Source: Cristatella mucedo
Taxonomy: Eukaryota; Bryozoa; Phylactolaemata; Cristatellidae
Reading direction: 5' to 3'
DNA: 64,000 bases
Assembly (NCBI GenBank): GCA_009760855.2
Contig: WPIO01000060.1
Coordinates: forward strand, 2,418,001-2,482,000
This document shows, in pieces, positions 1 through 14,551 of the stretch. The notes below the pieces were generated by a model, which was not told the origin of the DNA, made no database searches, and worked only from the letters and a program-made list of their open reading frames with translations. A program made the translations under genes and the position numbers. Position 1 is the stretch's first letter. Each line of letters starts with the position of its first letter.

Positions 1-29
1 TCGGTCAAACTCCAAAGAAGGATCGTTTC

Positions 30-190
30 TGGCTAGGTAAGGTGCTTGCACTTCACAACCGAGGGTGTGGGTTCGAATCCTGCAGTCGAGTGGTTCTTTA
101 TTGCCAACTGCAAGCCGCGGTGATAGCCGATAAGGCTCAGCTGCTGAGTATGCGAATGAGCCTTCACAATCAGCAAAGATTTTTTTTTAC
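30..190 (+). repeat. tRNA-derived SINE, family S2
   Basis: An A-box-like GGCTAGGTAAGGTGC (31-45) and a perfect B-box GGTTCGAATCC (70-80) are followed by the family body CTTTATTGCC..CTGCAAG..GGTGATAGCC. The same body occurs at 484-640 (+), 4520-4682 (-), 25880-26050 (+) and 49995-50150 (-), which makes this a dispersed family and not a functional tRNA gene. Confidence 0.75.
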
Positions 191-483
191 CAGTCGAGCA
201 GCTACTTCGGGCTCGAGACCGGCTGCCTGCGGTTTATAAATGTCACAAGCTCAGGCTCACAGTGCTCACTTAGCTGGTCTGGTTAAGCACTGCAAGCCAT
301 ACAGACCTCAGATCCTTTCGGTCCAGCCGTTTGGCTCCTGCCGCCAGCTGCCAGAAGACGATGCGTGCTCGAGAATTCTCTACCCACGGGAGCCAAGCGG
401 GCATCGTGAGGGCTGCGATGGACTTGCCATGGCAGCGAATGGGAAGTCTACACAAATGTGCCTAGGCCTAAGGCCAGGCGCTA

Positions 484-640
484 GCTAATCGCGACCTCCC
501 CCATCGTCTTGAGTTCGAGTCCTGCAGCAGGCGATCCTTCATTGCCGACCGCAAGGGGAGGTGATGGCAATTGAATCTCTTCTGCTGCTATATAAATGAG
601 GGTGCTAAATAAGAATAAGCCTCCACTTTACCTTTTATAG
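484..640 (+). repeat. tRNA-derived SINE, family S2 (diverged)
   Basis: It has a B-box-like GAGTTCGAGTCC, then CTTCATTGCC and GAGGTGATGGC, the same order as in the other S2 copies. The A-box region is degraded. A TATATAAATGAGGGT tail follows. Confidence 0.6.
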
Positions 641-1315
641 CTATCACTTGCAAGGCACGGCACATGCAAAAAATCCCAACAAACAGCACACGATCTAACG
701 AAGTGAAACTACATGATCCCAAGCAAAGGAACTGCACCGGTCGTCGTCATCAGTGTATGCTGTGCTAAACTTTCTCTGATCCAGCACAGCTGGCGAGTGC
801 CTTGAAGGCACCGGCCACTATGGAATGCTGCTAAACCACCACTCTCTTGCTCGGGCCTAATTTATTATTATTATTGTCACTATTTATTAGGGCCTTACAT
901 TTACTACGCAGTTCAGGCATTGCCAAACTGTTAGATGCAGACCTGCACTACTCGCACCTTCATGTCTCGCTTTCTGCCAACAAGCACATGCACACAGCCA
1001 CGCAAACTCACAGCAAGCATACTGCACGTGCATGTGCACGACTGAGTGGCATAGTTGGCAGCATTCCTGAGAGAGGGGAAGAGCTAAATTAAAAACAAGC
1101 ATGGGCAAGGACGGCAGGCAGACTGGCAGGCAGTCGAGGCTGCTCTCTTTGCCTGCTGCTCCCAGGCCAGCCGAGAGTGGCCCGGCTAGCAAGCATCAGC
1201 CAACCGATCGACTAAAATCGAGCAAGATCGGGGCCGTCTGTCGTTGCCTAAACGGCTTGACCTGCGATCGTGGTTGCCAGTCGGGCAGGCGGTCAGTTAG
1301 GCGGCCGACTCTCAC
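641..1315. other. intronic or 3' region of HAUS4, no further gene seen
   Basis: The stretch contains short open frames on both strands without splice-consistent or family-like content. A small (TTA)n run lies near 860. The missing C-terminal HAUS4 exon was searched for here and not found. Confidence 0.4.
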
Positions 1316-1446
1316 CTCAGCTTCAGGCACAGGGCTTCGCACTTTGCCACCAGCCACGAGAACGTCATTTCGTCCAGGGCGGCCTGCTGGTCCAGCACAT
1401 AGCTCGAAACGACTTCCTCCAGCGACCGAACGGCGTGAGACAGGTC
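1316..1446 (-). CDS. HAUS4: HAUS4 exon 6 of this set
   Basis: The 131-bp exon has acceptor CGGTTTAG and donor GTGAGAG. It enters in phase 0 and leaves in phase 2. It encodes DLSHAVRSLEEVVSSYVLDQ followed by a WLVAKC.ALCLKLR block, the counterpart of the conserved EVKCGAMILKLR of vertebrate HAUS4. The next exon, expected to encode the C-terminal coiled coil, was looked for at 1-1315 and not found. Confidence 0.78.
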
Positions 1447-2208
1447 CTAAACCGACCGGCGGTGGCGGCAGCAGCAGCAACCCCGACAGACGGCCAACAA
1501 GACAGACGATGAGAGCGAGTGATGCAAAGGCGGAGGGTGACACACGGACGAACGAACGACCACCGAGACGTGAGATGCTGCAGACCAAACAGCAACGCGG
1601 TGGCCGCTACTAGCTCGCAGCGCCAAGCGCGCTCACCGTGAGCAGCCGACGCGTGTGCAGCTGCTGCTTCCACTGCAGCGCCAGCGCGGCTCTCTCCAGC
1701 TCCTCCGCCTCGGCCTTCTCTTGAGCGACCACGGCCGGGAGCTGACCGCAGGCGGCCAGCAGCAGCGCCCCGGCTGCGTCTGCAAGCGGCAGCGGAATGC
1801 GACTTCGAAACAGAGTGCCAGCCGCTGCTCAGCTTGCTGCAGTGGCTCAGCAGCACGCTGAGCGGCGACGCCGCCGACGGCACGAGAGCAGCAGAGCTGA
1901 GCAGAGCTGCAAGAGCCTGCAGGCGCGAGAGACACGAGGGAGCTGAACGGCTGGCTGCTCATCGGATGCGCAATGCAAGTAAGTAGTGCTGCGCAATGCG
2001 ACAGTCGCATGACGCATTCGGCACTTGTATGGGCAGGGACACTTTGGCCACATGCAGCGTTTGCTACAAGGCAGTAGCAGATGGGGAGGACTGAGCAGAA
2101 ACAGATGCATTGCACAATTGATTCAGGCTTGGAGATGTGGAATTTATGTTTTCATGCCTGAAACTGTTACGAAAACCAGCTGAGAGAGAGAGAGAGAGAG
2201 AGTGAGAG

Positions 2209-2296
<88 letters not shown>

Positions 2297-5200
2297 CAGA
2301 CAAGACGAGACAGACGAGACGAGACAAGACGAGACAGAGAGAAGATGAATAAAATATGTGGCTACCTGCTTCGCTGGCGACTGACTGCCAGCCCTTGCCT
2401 GCTGTGCGGTTGTGAAACGACAGCAGCCGTATGCACTTCTGCTTCAGGCGCTGGTCAACCAGTGCTGCGACCTGTTCCCGAAACGTGACCTTCTGCAACG
2501 CGGAGCTGGCACTTCAATACAAACCACGTGCAGAAATCAAGTGCGGGCTGCATGCAGGCGGCAGGGCAGCAGACCGGCTGCGTAAGCCAGTGGAAGTATA
2601 GGCGCTCGTCAACGTATGTGTGGCGGCTGCCGGCTGGGCAAAAACGAGTAGAAAACGAGGCCGAGCTAACAGCAGCAGACGACTGGCAGAGAGCGTTTGC
2701 AGAGCTCTGCCATGCTCTCGGCCATAATAAAAACAATTGAAAACTAATTGCTGTGCATTGAATTGTGAAAGTCACGAGCAGGCTTATGATCATCGTTCTT
2801 TAAAAAGGCACGGAGTTGCATTTTCTTGGTGCTTCGCTTGTGCAAGTTTGCGATATTAATAATGAATGACAAGTCTTTTGCAAGGCACCCCAAGTATATC
2901 CACGCCAGTGCTTTCCAGCTTGCTTCGAGAGGGCTAATAACCAAGAGTCAATGGCACACGCGCGCGCCCAACGCCAAACCAAAGAAGCATGCAAGCCAGT
3001 GTGGTGGTAATGAAGCAAAAGAAAGTTGGGTCACAGGAGAAAAGAGATGCGATGCGCTCGCACGGATCGACCGAACCGACGACCTACCCACCTTGGGCAA
3101 GGGCAAGGCCGACTCGTGCAGGGAGCGGGCGCTGAGGCCGAGCAAGGAGCTGCCGGTGCTGCCTCTGCGGAGCGGCAGGCACTGCGCCGCCTCGGCAGCG
3201 AGCAGCACCTCCTTGAGGCAGTCGTGGAACTGCTGGAAAAAAGAAGAGAGCACACTGCTGCACGGGGGCGAAAGCTCTGCGCGACGCCAAGCACGGCAGG
3301 GAGGATGGATGCTGGCGTGGGGGGCCGGGCATTTGCACGAAGAAGGAGCACGTAATGTAATGTATCTCCGTCAGTAACTCATAAAGTCATAAAGACCATG
3401 TGGGTGTTACGCAGGAGAGTTTTGTATAGCCCTCTCACAGCCTAAGCGGCTTTCGGTACGCATTCGGTAGCCAACAGACTTCGTCTCACGCAACAAAGAG
3501 AAAGTGGCAAGCATAGCAGAGTTAGGAGAGCAGTTGAGGTAGTGAGTAGCATAGAAGTAGCAGTTCAGGACCGCTGAAAAAGATGTGCCATAGTCGGCAG
3601 TTGGAGAGTAGATGTCGTTTCGTAAGAATTGTGGAAGCGAGTTCCACAGTCTAGGACCTGCAGAGCTAAAGCTTCTGTCGCCAACTGTCTTTAAGCGGAG
3701 GAATGGGACAGCTAATTTATTGTCCACACAGGACCTGAGGGCGCGAACAGGCTGAAACTGATGCAGCAGTTCAGCTAGGTATGAAGGAGCCAAGCCGTGG
3801 CTGGCCTTGTGGGTCAGCGTAAGAACTTTGCTCTGTATCCTTTGCTCAACCGGCGACCATCCTAGCTCTTTCAGCAAAGGAGACACGTGCTCAAACCGCT
3901 GGGACTTGAAGACCAGCCTTGCAGCCATATTCATAGTCCGCTGTAGTGGCATAATAGCTTTCTTTGGTAGCCCAGCCAAAAGGGAATTACAATAATCAAG
4001 CCGGGACAGAACTAAAGAGCTAGTTAAATTTTTTACAAGCCACTGTGGGAGACAGCTCCTAATCTTGGATAGGGATCGGATGTGATGGCTATCTGTAGAG
4101 GCAGTCTTCTGAATGAAGCTTTTGAAATTGAGGCAGCTGTCGAACACGACACCTAGATTACGAGCACGTGGTGAAGGTCGCACAATAGCATCATCTATTG
4201 GAACAGCAAAGCCTTTTAATCCAGCCACACGCTTAGGGTGTCCTATGAGAAGGAGTTCGGTTTTATCGTCATTTAATTTCAGGAAGTTTTCCGACATCCA
4301 GAATCGAATATCGGACTCACACGAATGCCAGGCATGCCGCTGCCGCTGAGTGTTTGCAGCAGGTAAAGGTCACGCTGGATTGACATTCAGTGCAATAATA
4401 ATGATAGGATTTAATAATAATAAAGTTGCAGGCACTTGCATATGCTGTAAAAATCATGACCACATGCTGGTGGTAACATGCAGTGTCAACATGCATAATA
4501 TAAATACTAAATACTAGCTGATTTAACAGCCTATTTTTGTATAGCAACAAAAGAGCCTTAACGGCTATCACCACCGCTTGCAGGGCAATAAAGGATCGCC
4601 CACCACAGGATTCGGACCCACGACCACGGTCCGAGGTCGTGAAAAGCAACCGCCTTACCTAGTGTGCCATCGCGGCTCACCAGTAGGCATATTGACACAC
4701 AAAGTGTCAATATGCTTACTATAGTTGGTTGTAACATGCACAGTATCAGCACACATAAGCACACAAAGGACAAATCACAAGGATCCAGCATACACTGTAA
4801 GAATGTAAGAAGCAGCTGCATTTTAGCGCTTTTTAAATGTGGTCACTTCATAGGACGTCGTGACGAAAGTCAGAGGTGCGTTCCAGGCTTTGGGAGCATA
4901 CGAACTAATGGCACGGTCTCCAAAGGATTTGAGGTTCGCACGAGGTGTAGCAGCACGATTTGAGTCACAAGAGCAGGTGGCACGATGCCTAGTCTAGCCT
5001 AGCAGGAGAGTAGTTCAGATAGGCAGGCTGGAGCCAGAGAATGAAAGGACCTAAACGTGATTAAGGAAAACATTGAAGTCAATATGCTGCTCGATAGGAA
5101 GTCAGTGAAGATCGGTGGAAAAGTGGTGCAATTTGGCAACTTCGAAGCTCAAGACAGACAAGCCTGGCTACAAAGTTTTGCACCACACGCAAGCACCTAA

Positions 5201-8200
5201 GCGACTAGATTGGCCGGTTCACCTGCAAGCAGTGAGTTACAACAGTCGAGATAGGATGTCACAAATGCACAGAGAAATTTGAATGCAGTCTCCCTGTCTA
5301 AGCAGGCTCGAACATTTGCTATGTTACATCACTGAACACTTGACTTTGGTCGACGAATGGCCATAGAACAGAGCATGTCAGAATTGACACAAATTTGATT
5401 CGACCATCGAAATTGCCTCCATCGAAAGTGCAAGCTCGGTCACGAGCCTGTATATCACCATGCACGCAGGCTTGCCGGCCCGTGGACTACTTATGTGCTG
5501 CTTGCTATGCCTCAGGCTATAGTTAGCTCTCAGTTGGACGACCACGCTGGAGCAGCAGCCACTGACTCCATATGCATTAGAGAGCACAAGTGTTTGCGAC
5601 CACTTGTTTGTGAGCAGGAGCCGGCATTCGATCTACAAACGTTACACCGAAGCACAAAGTAAATAATGTGCCCCATTAACGAACCACCTTTCGTGATAGC
5701 GCTTTCATAAAACAGTGCACACAAAAGAAAAATAACTAAAACAGCCTCTTCGACCATTAAATCATAAAAAATGGCAGACTTCCTCATTCACAGTGCCTTG
5801 AAAACGGCTGCACTGTCTGCTTTTGTAAGTATCTGGACATGCACCGTAGTATGAAAACAACAGTGCACCGACTCATTGCTCATTTCCTGCCCTGCCACTG
5901 TCGCCAACTGGCATTACCAAGACTATCTAGTTGACTGACTTTACAAAGGGCCAGCTTGGGCTTTGGGCCAAGCTGGACTTGATAACGCTGCAATCGTTAT
6001 ACAATTTCGAACTGGATGGACTCAGGTGAGGCAGAAGGAGATGGGGACGACCGTTACTATAGATAAGGCAAAGAGACCCAGCCGATTACTCGTCAACATA
6101 CACGCTGCAAGGATAGAGTTGATAAAGAGCGAAGCATTAGGCATCCTTTCGCTGTCGCTTGAGAGGGTCCACGCTCAAAGCCTGCAGGCTGCTACTGCTG
6201 GAATGCTAGTTTGTAGGGATACGATCAGGCATCGACAAGATGAACGGGGGGGGGGGTATGCTTGCTCAAAATGAAAAAAAGAAACCACTTCTGCCAGGCA
6301 AGCATATAATATAATATATAATATAGTAATGCACTTGATAAAGCGCCCCCAGAGAACTCTTTCTAGGCGCTTTACATTTGTACCGTGGTTCGCTCAGAGT
6401 TGGCTAGGGCAAGAGCACAAGTGAGACCACGATGAAAGACACAAGTTGGCTGGCTCGGAGTTGGCTACTACAAAATCGAATTACGTGGGAGTAAATTCAC
6501 CACTGCTAGTAAATGAAAACACATGCAATTCTTGTGTCGTTGCAGTCGTCGTCCAATGAAGGTTTCAATGACAATCGCCATCTGTTGACACAAATTTGAA
6601 GAAGAAATTTGGCTGCCAAAGGGTCGCGGTGCGCGGCTGCTTCTGATGCTGAGGATACCTGGTGTCGTAAACCAGGACATTTATTTGGTACCATTCTAAA
6701 GAGTTGCAGTACCTAGTGCAATAACATTTCGTGGAGATAACTGCCTTTCAAAACAGGACAACGAGCCAAAGCATGTGGCTTAGTGCATTCAATATTTTCT
6801 CTGCGGCACTTGAATTTAGTTAAGGATCGTTGCCCTAGCAGAGTGACATGGTCAATCTCCAGGCTTGAATCGCATTTTCTCTGAGGTGAAGTGCATAGAA
6901 AGCTCAATGCTCAAGCGGGTCGTATTAAATCTATGGGTGATTTCAACGTTCACTTTGATAACTTATCTGACGCTTTCAGCACCGAATTTCGTACATTGAC
7001 AGACTCATTATCTCTTGTGGCTCATGTGCATGGCCCTACCCACATCAAGGGTCACACACTCGACCAAATTTTCTCATATAACTGCACTTTGTCATCACCA
7101 GTTATCACCAAATCCTGCTTATCTGACCACATGCAGATCTCATTCAATCTACAGTGTGTGCCCACATTCTCCTCTAAAATAACCTGTGAATCGCGAAACC
7201 TCAAGACCCTTGACATCGATGCTGTCCGTGCGAGCATATCTGCTTCACCTTTGCTGCTCAGTCCTCCCTCCGATCTGTCATCACTGGTAGATTGCTACAA
7301 CACGACACTAGCTGACACGATCGACGAGTTTGCACCTTTGACAAAGCGCACTGTGCGCCCCCGCCCAGACGGCCTATGGTTTACCACAGACATTAAACTA
7401 GCCAAGTCTACTAAACGAAAGCTTGAAAAGGCATACAAAAGATCCGGACTAACTGTCCATCGACAGGCATATGAAGACAACTGTAGGTCGTACCAATCGA
7501 TCCTAGCAAAGGCCAAGTCTAGCTTCTATAGAAACATTGTTGAATCACAGATGCACAATCCAAAAATGCTGATGTCGACAATAAACCATCTCCTCAACCG
7601 TTCCCAGGTTACCTCCTTACCAGATGATCCTTGTGATGATCTAGCCGATCGCTTCTCTCGATTCTTTGTGCAGAAGATAGACAAAATCAGGGAATCCATC
7701 CCTGCGATGACAACCTTCCCACTAGAATGCTGTTCCTCGGTTCCTGGCTGCGCCTCAATGTCTGCATTTAAACAGGTCACCAGTGATGTAGTCCTAAAGC
7801 TCGTATCTCAATCAAAGAAGACAACAAGTCCACTGGACCCTATTCCCACTGTCCTGCTCCTACGTTGCATTGATCTGCTGCTGCCATGCATAACCAACAT
7901 CATTAATATGTCATTAGCCTCAGGTCAGGTCCGAGCACCTTTCAAAAAAGCTGTAGTCAGGCCACTTCTCAAGAAAGCTACACTAGACCAAGAGAACTTA
8001 AGCAACTACCGCCCAGTCTCCCTTCTACCATTCCTATCAAAGACACTGGAACGGGTCGTGGCAGACCAGCTGAACTCGTATATCGAAACCTCACACCTTG
8101 CTAGTAAGTTCCAGTCTGGCTTTAGAGCTAATCACTCCACAGAGTCAGCATTGCTTCGGGTATACAACGACCTACTTAGCAATGCAGACATGGGTAGAGT

Positions 8201-11200
8201 GTCTCTTCTTGTTTTGCTCGATCTTTCGGCAGCTTTTGATACCATCGATCACAAAGTACTTCTTGAGCGCCTCTCATCTCGCCTGGGCATCACTGGCACT
8301 GCTCTGCAGTGGTTCAGGTCCTATCTCAGTGGGAGACTCCAGAGTGTTGACGTGAATGGACAAAGATCATCTGAAGTACCTCTAAAATATGGAGTACCTC
8401 AGGGCTCTGTGCTAGGTCCGGTCCTTTTCACCGTTTATACTCTCCCTCTCGCTGATGTGATTGCCAAGCACAATCTAGGCTTTCACTTCTATGCAGATGA
8501 CACTCAGTTGTACCTTTGCTTTGATCCCTCCAAGCCTTCGAGCACCTCAAATTCTCTAAACTCACTAGCTGCATGTATTAATGACATCCGCACATGGATG
8601 GCAGCAAATTTTCTAAAACTTAACGATGATAAAACTAACTTACTAGTTATGGGCAAACCTAGTGTTATTCAGAAATTGGAAAGGCTGACTTTCAAAATTG
8701 GCTCTGCCAGCATATCTCCAGTTGCATCAGCTCGAAATCTAGGTGTCATATTCCAAAGCGACCTCTCGTTAGACGACCACATCAGCTCCACAGTCAAATC
8801 AGCCTATTTTCAGCTTCATAACATTGCTAAAATTAGGGCTTGTTTAGATAAGGATACCACGTCCAAGTTGGTCCATGCATTCGTGACATCTCGTCTCGAC
8901 TTCTGCAACTCACTGCTTACTGGCCTACCAGCATGTGCGATCAGGCGATTGCAGCTGGTGCAAAACTCTGCAGCTAGGCTTGTCTGTCGTGAGCGTCGCA
9001 GTTGCCACATTACTCCACTTCTCGCCGACCTGCACTGGTTACCAGTCAAGCAACGGATTGACTTCAAGGTTTTGTCGCTCACTTTTAGGTCTCTTCATTC
9101 TATGGCTCCAGCCTATCTTTCAGATATACTACCCCATCAGGCAAAGCATCGTACCACTCGCTTTTCGGAATCCAACAGTCTAGAAATACCTCGTACAAAC
9201 CTTAAATCCTTTGGAGACCGTGCATTTAGCTCGTATGCTCCCACAGCCTGGAACTCCCTCCCGACCTGCATCAGAACATCCCCTGACCTGACCACATTTA
9301 AAAGAAACTTAAAAACATACCTATTTAGGACAGCATTTAGTGGGTCCTTGTGATTCGTCCTCGATGTGCTTATGCGTGCTGACACTGTTCATGCTGCCAC
9401 TAACCACATTTGCATGCTGACCCAGTGCATGTAACCCCTAACCATGTTATTCATTTTGTTTGTTTTTCAAGCATGATTTTACTTACTATTCTATTGCGTA
9501 TCACTTTGCAGCAAATGTAAAGCGCCTAGAAAGAGATTAAGTTCTCTGAGGGCGCTTTATCAAGTGCAATATTATTATTATTATTATTATTAAATTTTCG
9601 CTTTTCTCAAGTTTGCCGGAAGCTTGCAGAGGATAAGGCCAGATTTTCTGTGAAGGCTTAGCTCGCTACATGCCGAGCCACTCAGACAAGTTATTGGCTA
9701 TCACGGTGGTTAACTTCATTTTAGCCGTACAAATTCATATAGCTGTACAATAATTTTTTTTGCATATTAAATTAACTTACTTTATATACTTCGCATGATT
9801 ACAGCAGGTTGCAACACTTTTCGTTTTACTTAAGAGCCAGAACTTTCTGGGTCAGATTGCCATTTTAGGCAGCCTCATCGATAGTTCTGCACTAGAATGA
9901 ATATGCCAGGTAGGTACCAGTTATTACTCTAGAGGTGGATGTGGTGGTTACTATGCCCAGTCCGGAACAGCATCAGTGCCAGCAGCAGCAATGGCAGAGG
10001 CAGCAGCTGGTTCCAGTTAGTCTTGATTAAAATGCACCGGCTACAATGCACCAGCAAAAGGCCTGCATGCCTTGATCGTATTCACTGGCAGGCCGAAGCT
10101 CAGGGCCTGAGCAGGTGCACATCCTGACGAATGCAATGAGTCGCCCAGCTAACTTACTCGGATCAGGTGGTGCCATCGCTCAGCCCAATGGCAAGAGATC
10201 AAGGTACCAGTCGGTCAAGCCGGCTTACAGGTGGCTGGCCTCGGCTGTGGCTTAGCAGAGCTTATTACAGCTGCCCCCAGCTGCTTGCTGCCGAGGTTGC
10301 CGTGAGCTTGGAAGCACTGGCAGCATGAGTGGGTGACCAGACCGTGGTGCAGCCGTGCTGCAGCTGATCTCGACCGGCACCAAATAGAGCGTGCACGATG
10401 ATCTCTGCCGAGGGCTTTGCAGCAACGTCCAACGTCGGAGGCTGGAAGAGTTGTTCACCTCTTGGATAGTGAGGCCTTCGGGGAATCGGTGCGTGTGTGT
10501 GTGTGTGTGTGGGCGAGCACGGGAGGGAATCAGCAGCCAGCAGTCAAAGCTGCCAGCCGAGTTTCCGCTGAGCAATATAGGGAGAGTGGGCATGCCCGAG
10601 AATGAGCAAGCTCTGCTCTGCTGTTGCTGCTGCAAGGTGCCAATGGGACCAAATCTAGCTGACCAGCAAGACAGCACAGCGTGCGCCTGCAGAGCTGAAC
10701 TGGTGAGATTTGAAGATCAGTCAGCTACGACCATGCGGGTCATACTAAAGGCAGACTAGTCGAGCTCCACAGCATCATCGGAAGGCCTGTCAGTCCGGAA
10801 ATGCAAATTGCGGGAAAAATCGGCTGTGCACGCCGGACAAAGACGACGAACCATCCAGCTTGCAAGATCCAAGCGAGGGCTCCCAATCTTTGGGGAACGC
10901 AGCAGTAGCAAGCAGAGCAGGGCAAATGCTCGAGCGGACAGCTTCGCCGAGGTCTGCACCGTGGACTGCATGCAGTGGGCATGCAGTGGGCAGGGGTCTG
11001 CAAACAGCAGCGGCAGCCGAGACAACGACCGCAGCGCGTGGCTGATGCATACCATGGACTGATTGGACGACTGCTTGCAGCCAAGCAGGCCCGTGGTACA
11101 AGTCTGGCAGCACGGCCCCCTCATGGTCGACCTCGGTGAGGTGGGAGGGGGAGAGGCCAGATGGAAGAGAATAGCTGGTGGCCAGCCTGCCATTCCTACA

Positions 11201-11785
11201 CAGCCGAGGAGGCAGGCCACTAGAGGGCAGGAGAGGCGACCTTGACATCTTCGCCGAAACGTCGGCCTAAGGCTGGTCGTCGTCGTTGGCAAGCGAGGCA
11301 AGCTGCAGCTGAAGGATGCCGGGCCGGGGCAGGACCGCCGGTGGATTACTGGGCTCAAACAGAGCTGGTAGCACGGTGGTAATATAAGCCGGCCACTAGA
11401 GCTCGGCCCGAGCTGCCACCGAGTGAGCTATCAGGACTTTGAGGTGACATAATGACTTAATCAACTTACTGGCTCTCACGGAAACCGTAGGCACCTAAAG
11501 TTTGGCTTGCTTTCAAAGACCTCTCTCTTTGCCTAGCTTTGGCCAAGGTCAGGGGCTTCACAATCAAGCCGGCCGAGAACCGAGGCACACTGCCAAAGAG
11601 GGCGGTCTCACAAGACACTAGCACATACGTTTACAAGCACTAACGAAAGCAATGAAAGATTTCCAAATCGTAAACAGTTAAACTAGCAACACGACACGCT
11701 AGCACTAACAGATCACAAGTGCACTACTCCGTGAAAGCAGGCCGATGGAGGAGGCACGTGAATGCATTTGCATTTACTCACCCGC

Positions 11786-11858
<73 letters not shown>

Positions 11859-13741
11859 GACATGCCTGCTCACAATCTGACTGATCTCACTACCAGCTAA
11901 TCGAACTAGGGGTTCTGAAGTTAGGAACAGATGCCTTAGGCCACTTGGCTATGAGAAGACAATAAAAAGACAATTACAGAATAACTAAGGCTGAGGTAAT
12001 AATGCTGCAGTTGTAATAGCTGAAATGGCCCAGTTCTCATATGACTCTAGTAGAACCCACCTTGAGAGATTGAAAGACACACCGGTACATTGGTGGGTCT
12101 CCGGAGTCAAAACTGGGTGGGGAGGAGGAGGAGGAGGAGGAGGAGGGGAAATCGAAGGCAAGAAGGGTTGCAAGCAAGAGGTAGGGTGGGGCGGCATACC
12201 TCTATGAATGTGGGGATTGGGCTTGAAATCCCTCTCCCCGGAAGCCAACCGGAAATGCACAATCGAGCTCTATCGTTAGAAATTTTGGTAGCACACAAGT
12301 GTGGGGGGGGGGGGGTTCTCGGCAGAACTCACTGCCGCGCACGCAGACGCACCAACTCGATCTATCTAGCTGTGGCACAGTGGGCGCATGCTTCACCGCC
12401 GGCACGAGCTCCGACTTCTGTGCAACACACTTTCTTGACTGTTCTCCTCCAGATTCGGCCCGCTTCCCTGAACACTTTCTCTTTGTTCCATGGGTTGAAG
12501 TCTGTTGGCACGTGTACCGATAGACGCTTACGCTTTGAGTGCGCTAAAACAAACTTGCCAGCGCAGGCAACACCCATTGATCCGGCATGTTTTTGCAGAG
12601 TTACAGACACCAAATGCATTTGAACCAGCTTCCGGGAGGGCTGCCCGGCTTCTGGGGAAACCTTCACAACAGCTTGCCACGTGACATTGCCCTTCGGCAT
12701 GCAACTACAGCAGCTGTCTCCAGAGGGCAGACCTACCGATGATTATAATTGCAGACTGAGGTTAAGTAGGCCTGTCGGGTGATGTGAATACGACTGCACT
12801 GATTCAGAGAAACTAGATTGGGGCTACACTTGTAATGTAATGTAATGTATCTCCGTCTGTAACTCCACAAAGTCATAAAGACTATGTGGGTGTTACGCAG
12901 GAGAGTTTTGTATAGCGCACTCACAGCCTAAGCAGCTTTCGGTACGCATTCGGTAGCCAACAGACTTCGTCTCACGCAACAAAGAGAAAGTGGGAAGCAT
13001 AGCAGAGTCAGGAGAGCAGTTGAGGTAGTGAGTAGCATAGAAGTAGCAGCTCAGGACCGCTGAAAAAGATGTGCCATAGTCGGCAGTTGGAGAGTAGTTG
13101 TCGTTGCGTAAGAATTGTGGAAGCGAGTTCCAGTCTAGGACCTGCAGAGCTAAAACTTCTGTTGCCAACTGTCTTTAAGCGGAGGAAAGGGACAGCTAAT
13201 TTATTGTCCACACTGGACCTGAGGGCGCGAACAGGCTGAAACTGATGCAGCAGTTCAGCTAGGTACGAAGGAGCCAAGCCGTGGCAGGCCTTGTGATTCA
13301 GCGTAAACTTGTTCTAAACAGCGAGCTACACGTGTCTGCCACCGTCGTATGCAGCTTCGTCAGAGCCTGTTTTAAGAAGGGGAGGACGTATGTATACCCT
13401 TTCGTTTTTCAGATGAGCCCAAGCGTTTTCGGAGCAGTCGGGGGGGGGGGGGGGGGGGGCTGGGTGGGTGGGTTAAGAGGAGGCACACGACTTCACGGTC
13501 TGGCTGAAAAGAGAATAAACGACTTTAGAGTAGGCTCAAGGGGTAGCCCGGACGCCACATGGCCAGAGCAGAGCTTCAGGTCTGCCTCTATGGATTACTT
13601 AGCTGAAACAAGGCCTTTGGACTATCCACTAAAAGGCTTACGGGTACAGACAGCAATGGTGGCCGGCTCAAAATCGGACGAGCTTTAGAGTTGTTTTAGG
13701 GAGGAAGTCAGAGTGGGGGGGGGGAGGGGGGCTAAAGGCCT

Positions 13742-13835
<94 letters not shown>

Positions 13836-14486
13836 ATGAAGTCACGAGAATGAATACCATTAAGTGCCAGGTCACCAGGCATCCTGCTGGAGTAGTAACA
13901 GTAAAACCCAACCAAAGAATCTCAACATTCACCATTGGCAGTTCCTGGTTGCTCTTGCAAGGCACCGATGACAACTAAATTAGTAATATCTTTTCAATTA
14001 CCCACTGTTGAGCTTGAATCCTCACAACAGATTAATTGCTAAAGCCGCTTCCAGTCCAGTCAACAGTCATCATTTCCATATACAGAAGGTGCTCCTGCCT
14101 GGAATGGCCACATTCATAGGCAGCCGCTCCAAAGGTCGAAATTGGAAGAAAGCAGCTAGTCTAACATGCAGCTAGTCCAGCTGTGAGGCCACAGAGAAAG
14201 CAATGAGTAACCTCGCGCGTCAAATGACATCCGGTTATGCAGGCATGGCCCTTCCTAATGATGGCATTGTTTCACTTAAGTCTCAACTAAAGACTTCTGT
14301 TCAGCTTGAGCTTGGCCTATGAGAACTTGTCTGCTATTTCTGGGTGGTTTGCGTGTGTAACCGTGCATGATTCAGTGCACGTTATTGGCAAGAGGTTTTT
14401 CTAACAGGCTGCAATTAGTGCCTTTTACGTTGCTGGAGAATACTGGCCAAGGCATGCTACTCGCTTTCTTTTGCATGCTTGATCGC

Positions 14487-14551
<65 letters not shown>

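Noticed and set aside
1633-2115. 160-codon minus-strand frame overlapping HAUS4 exon 5
   Set aside because: Wrong frame. It conflicts with the splice phases and with the HAUS4-like frame.
2064-2498. Minus-strand frame with a long Ser-Leu repeat
   Set aside because: The repeat is the (GA)n microsatellite read in reverse. Only its first 127 bases are a HAUS4 exon.
10417-11360. Nested gene in the HAUS4 intron (several long open frames on both strands)
   Set aside because: Openness is explained by GC content. Three frames compete and none shows a family or a full splice model.
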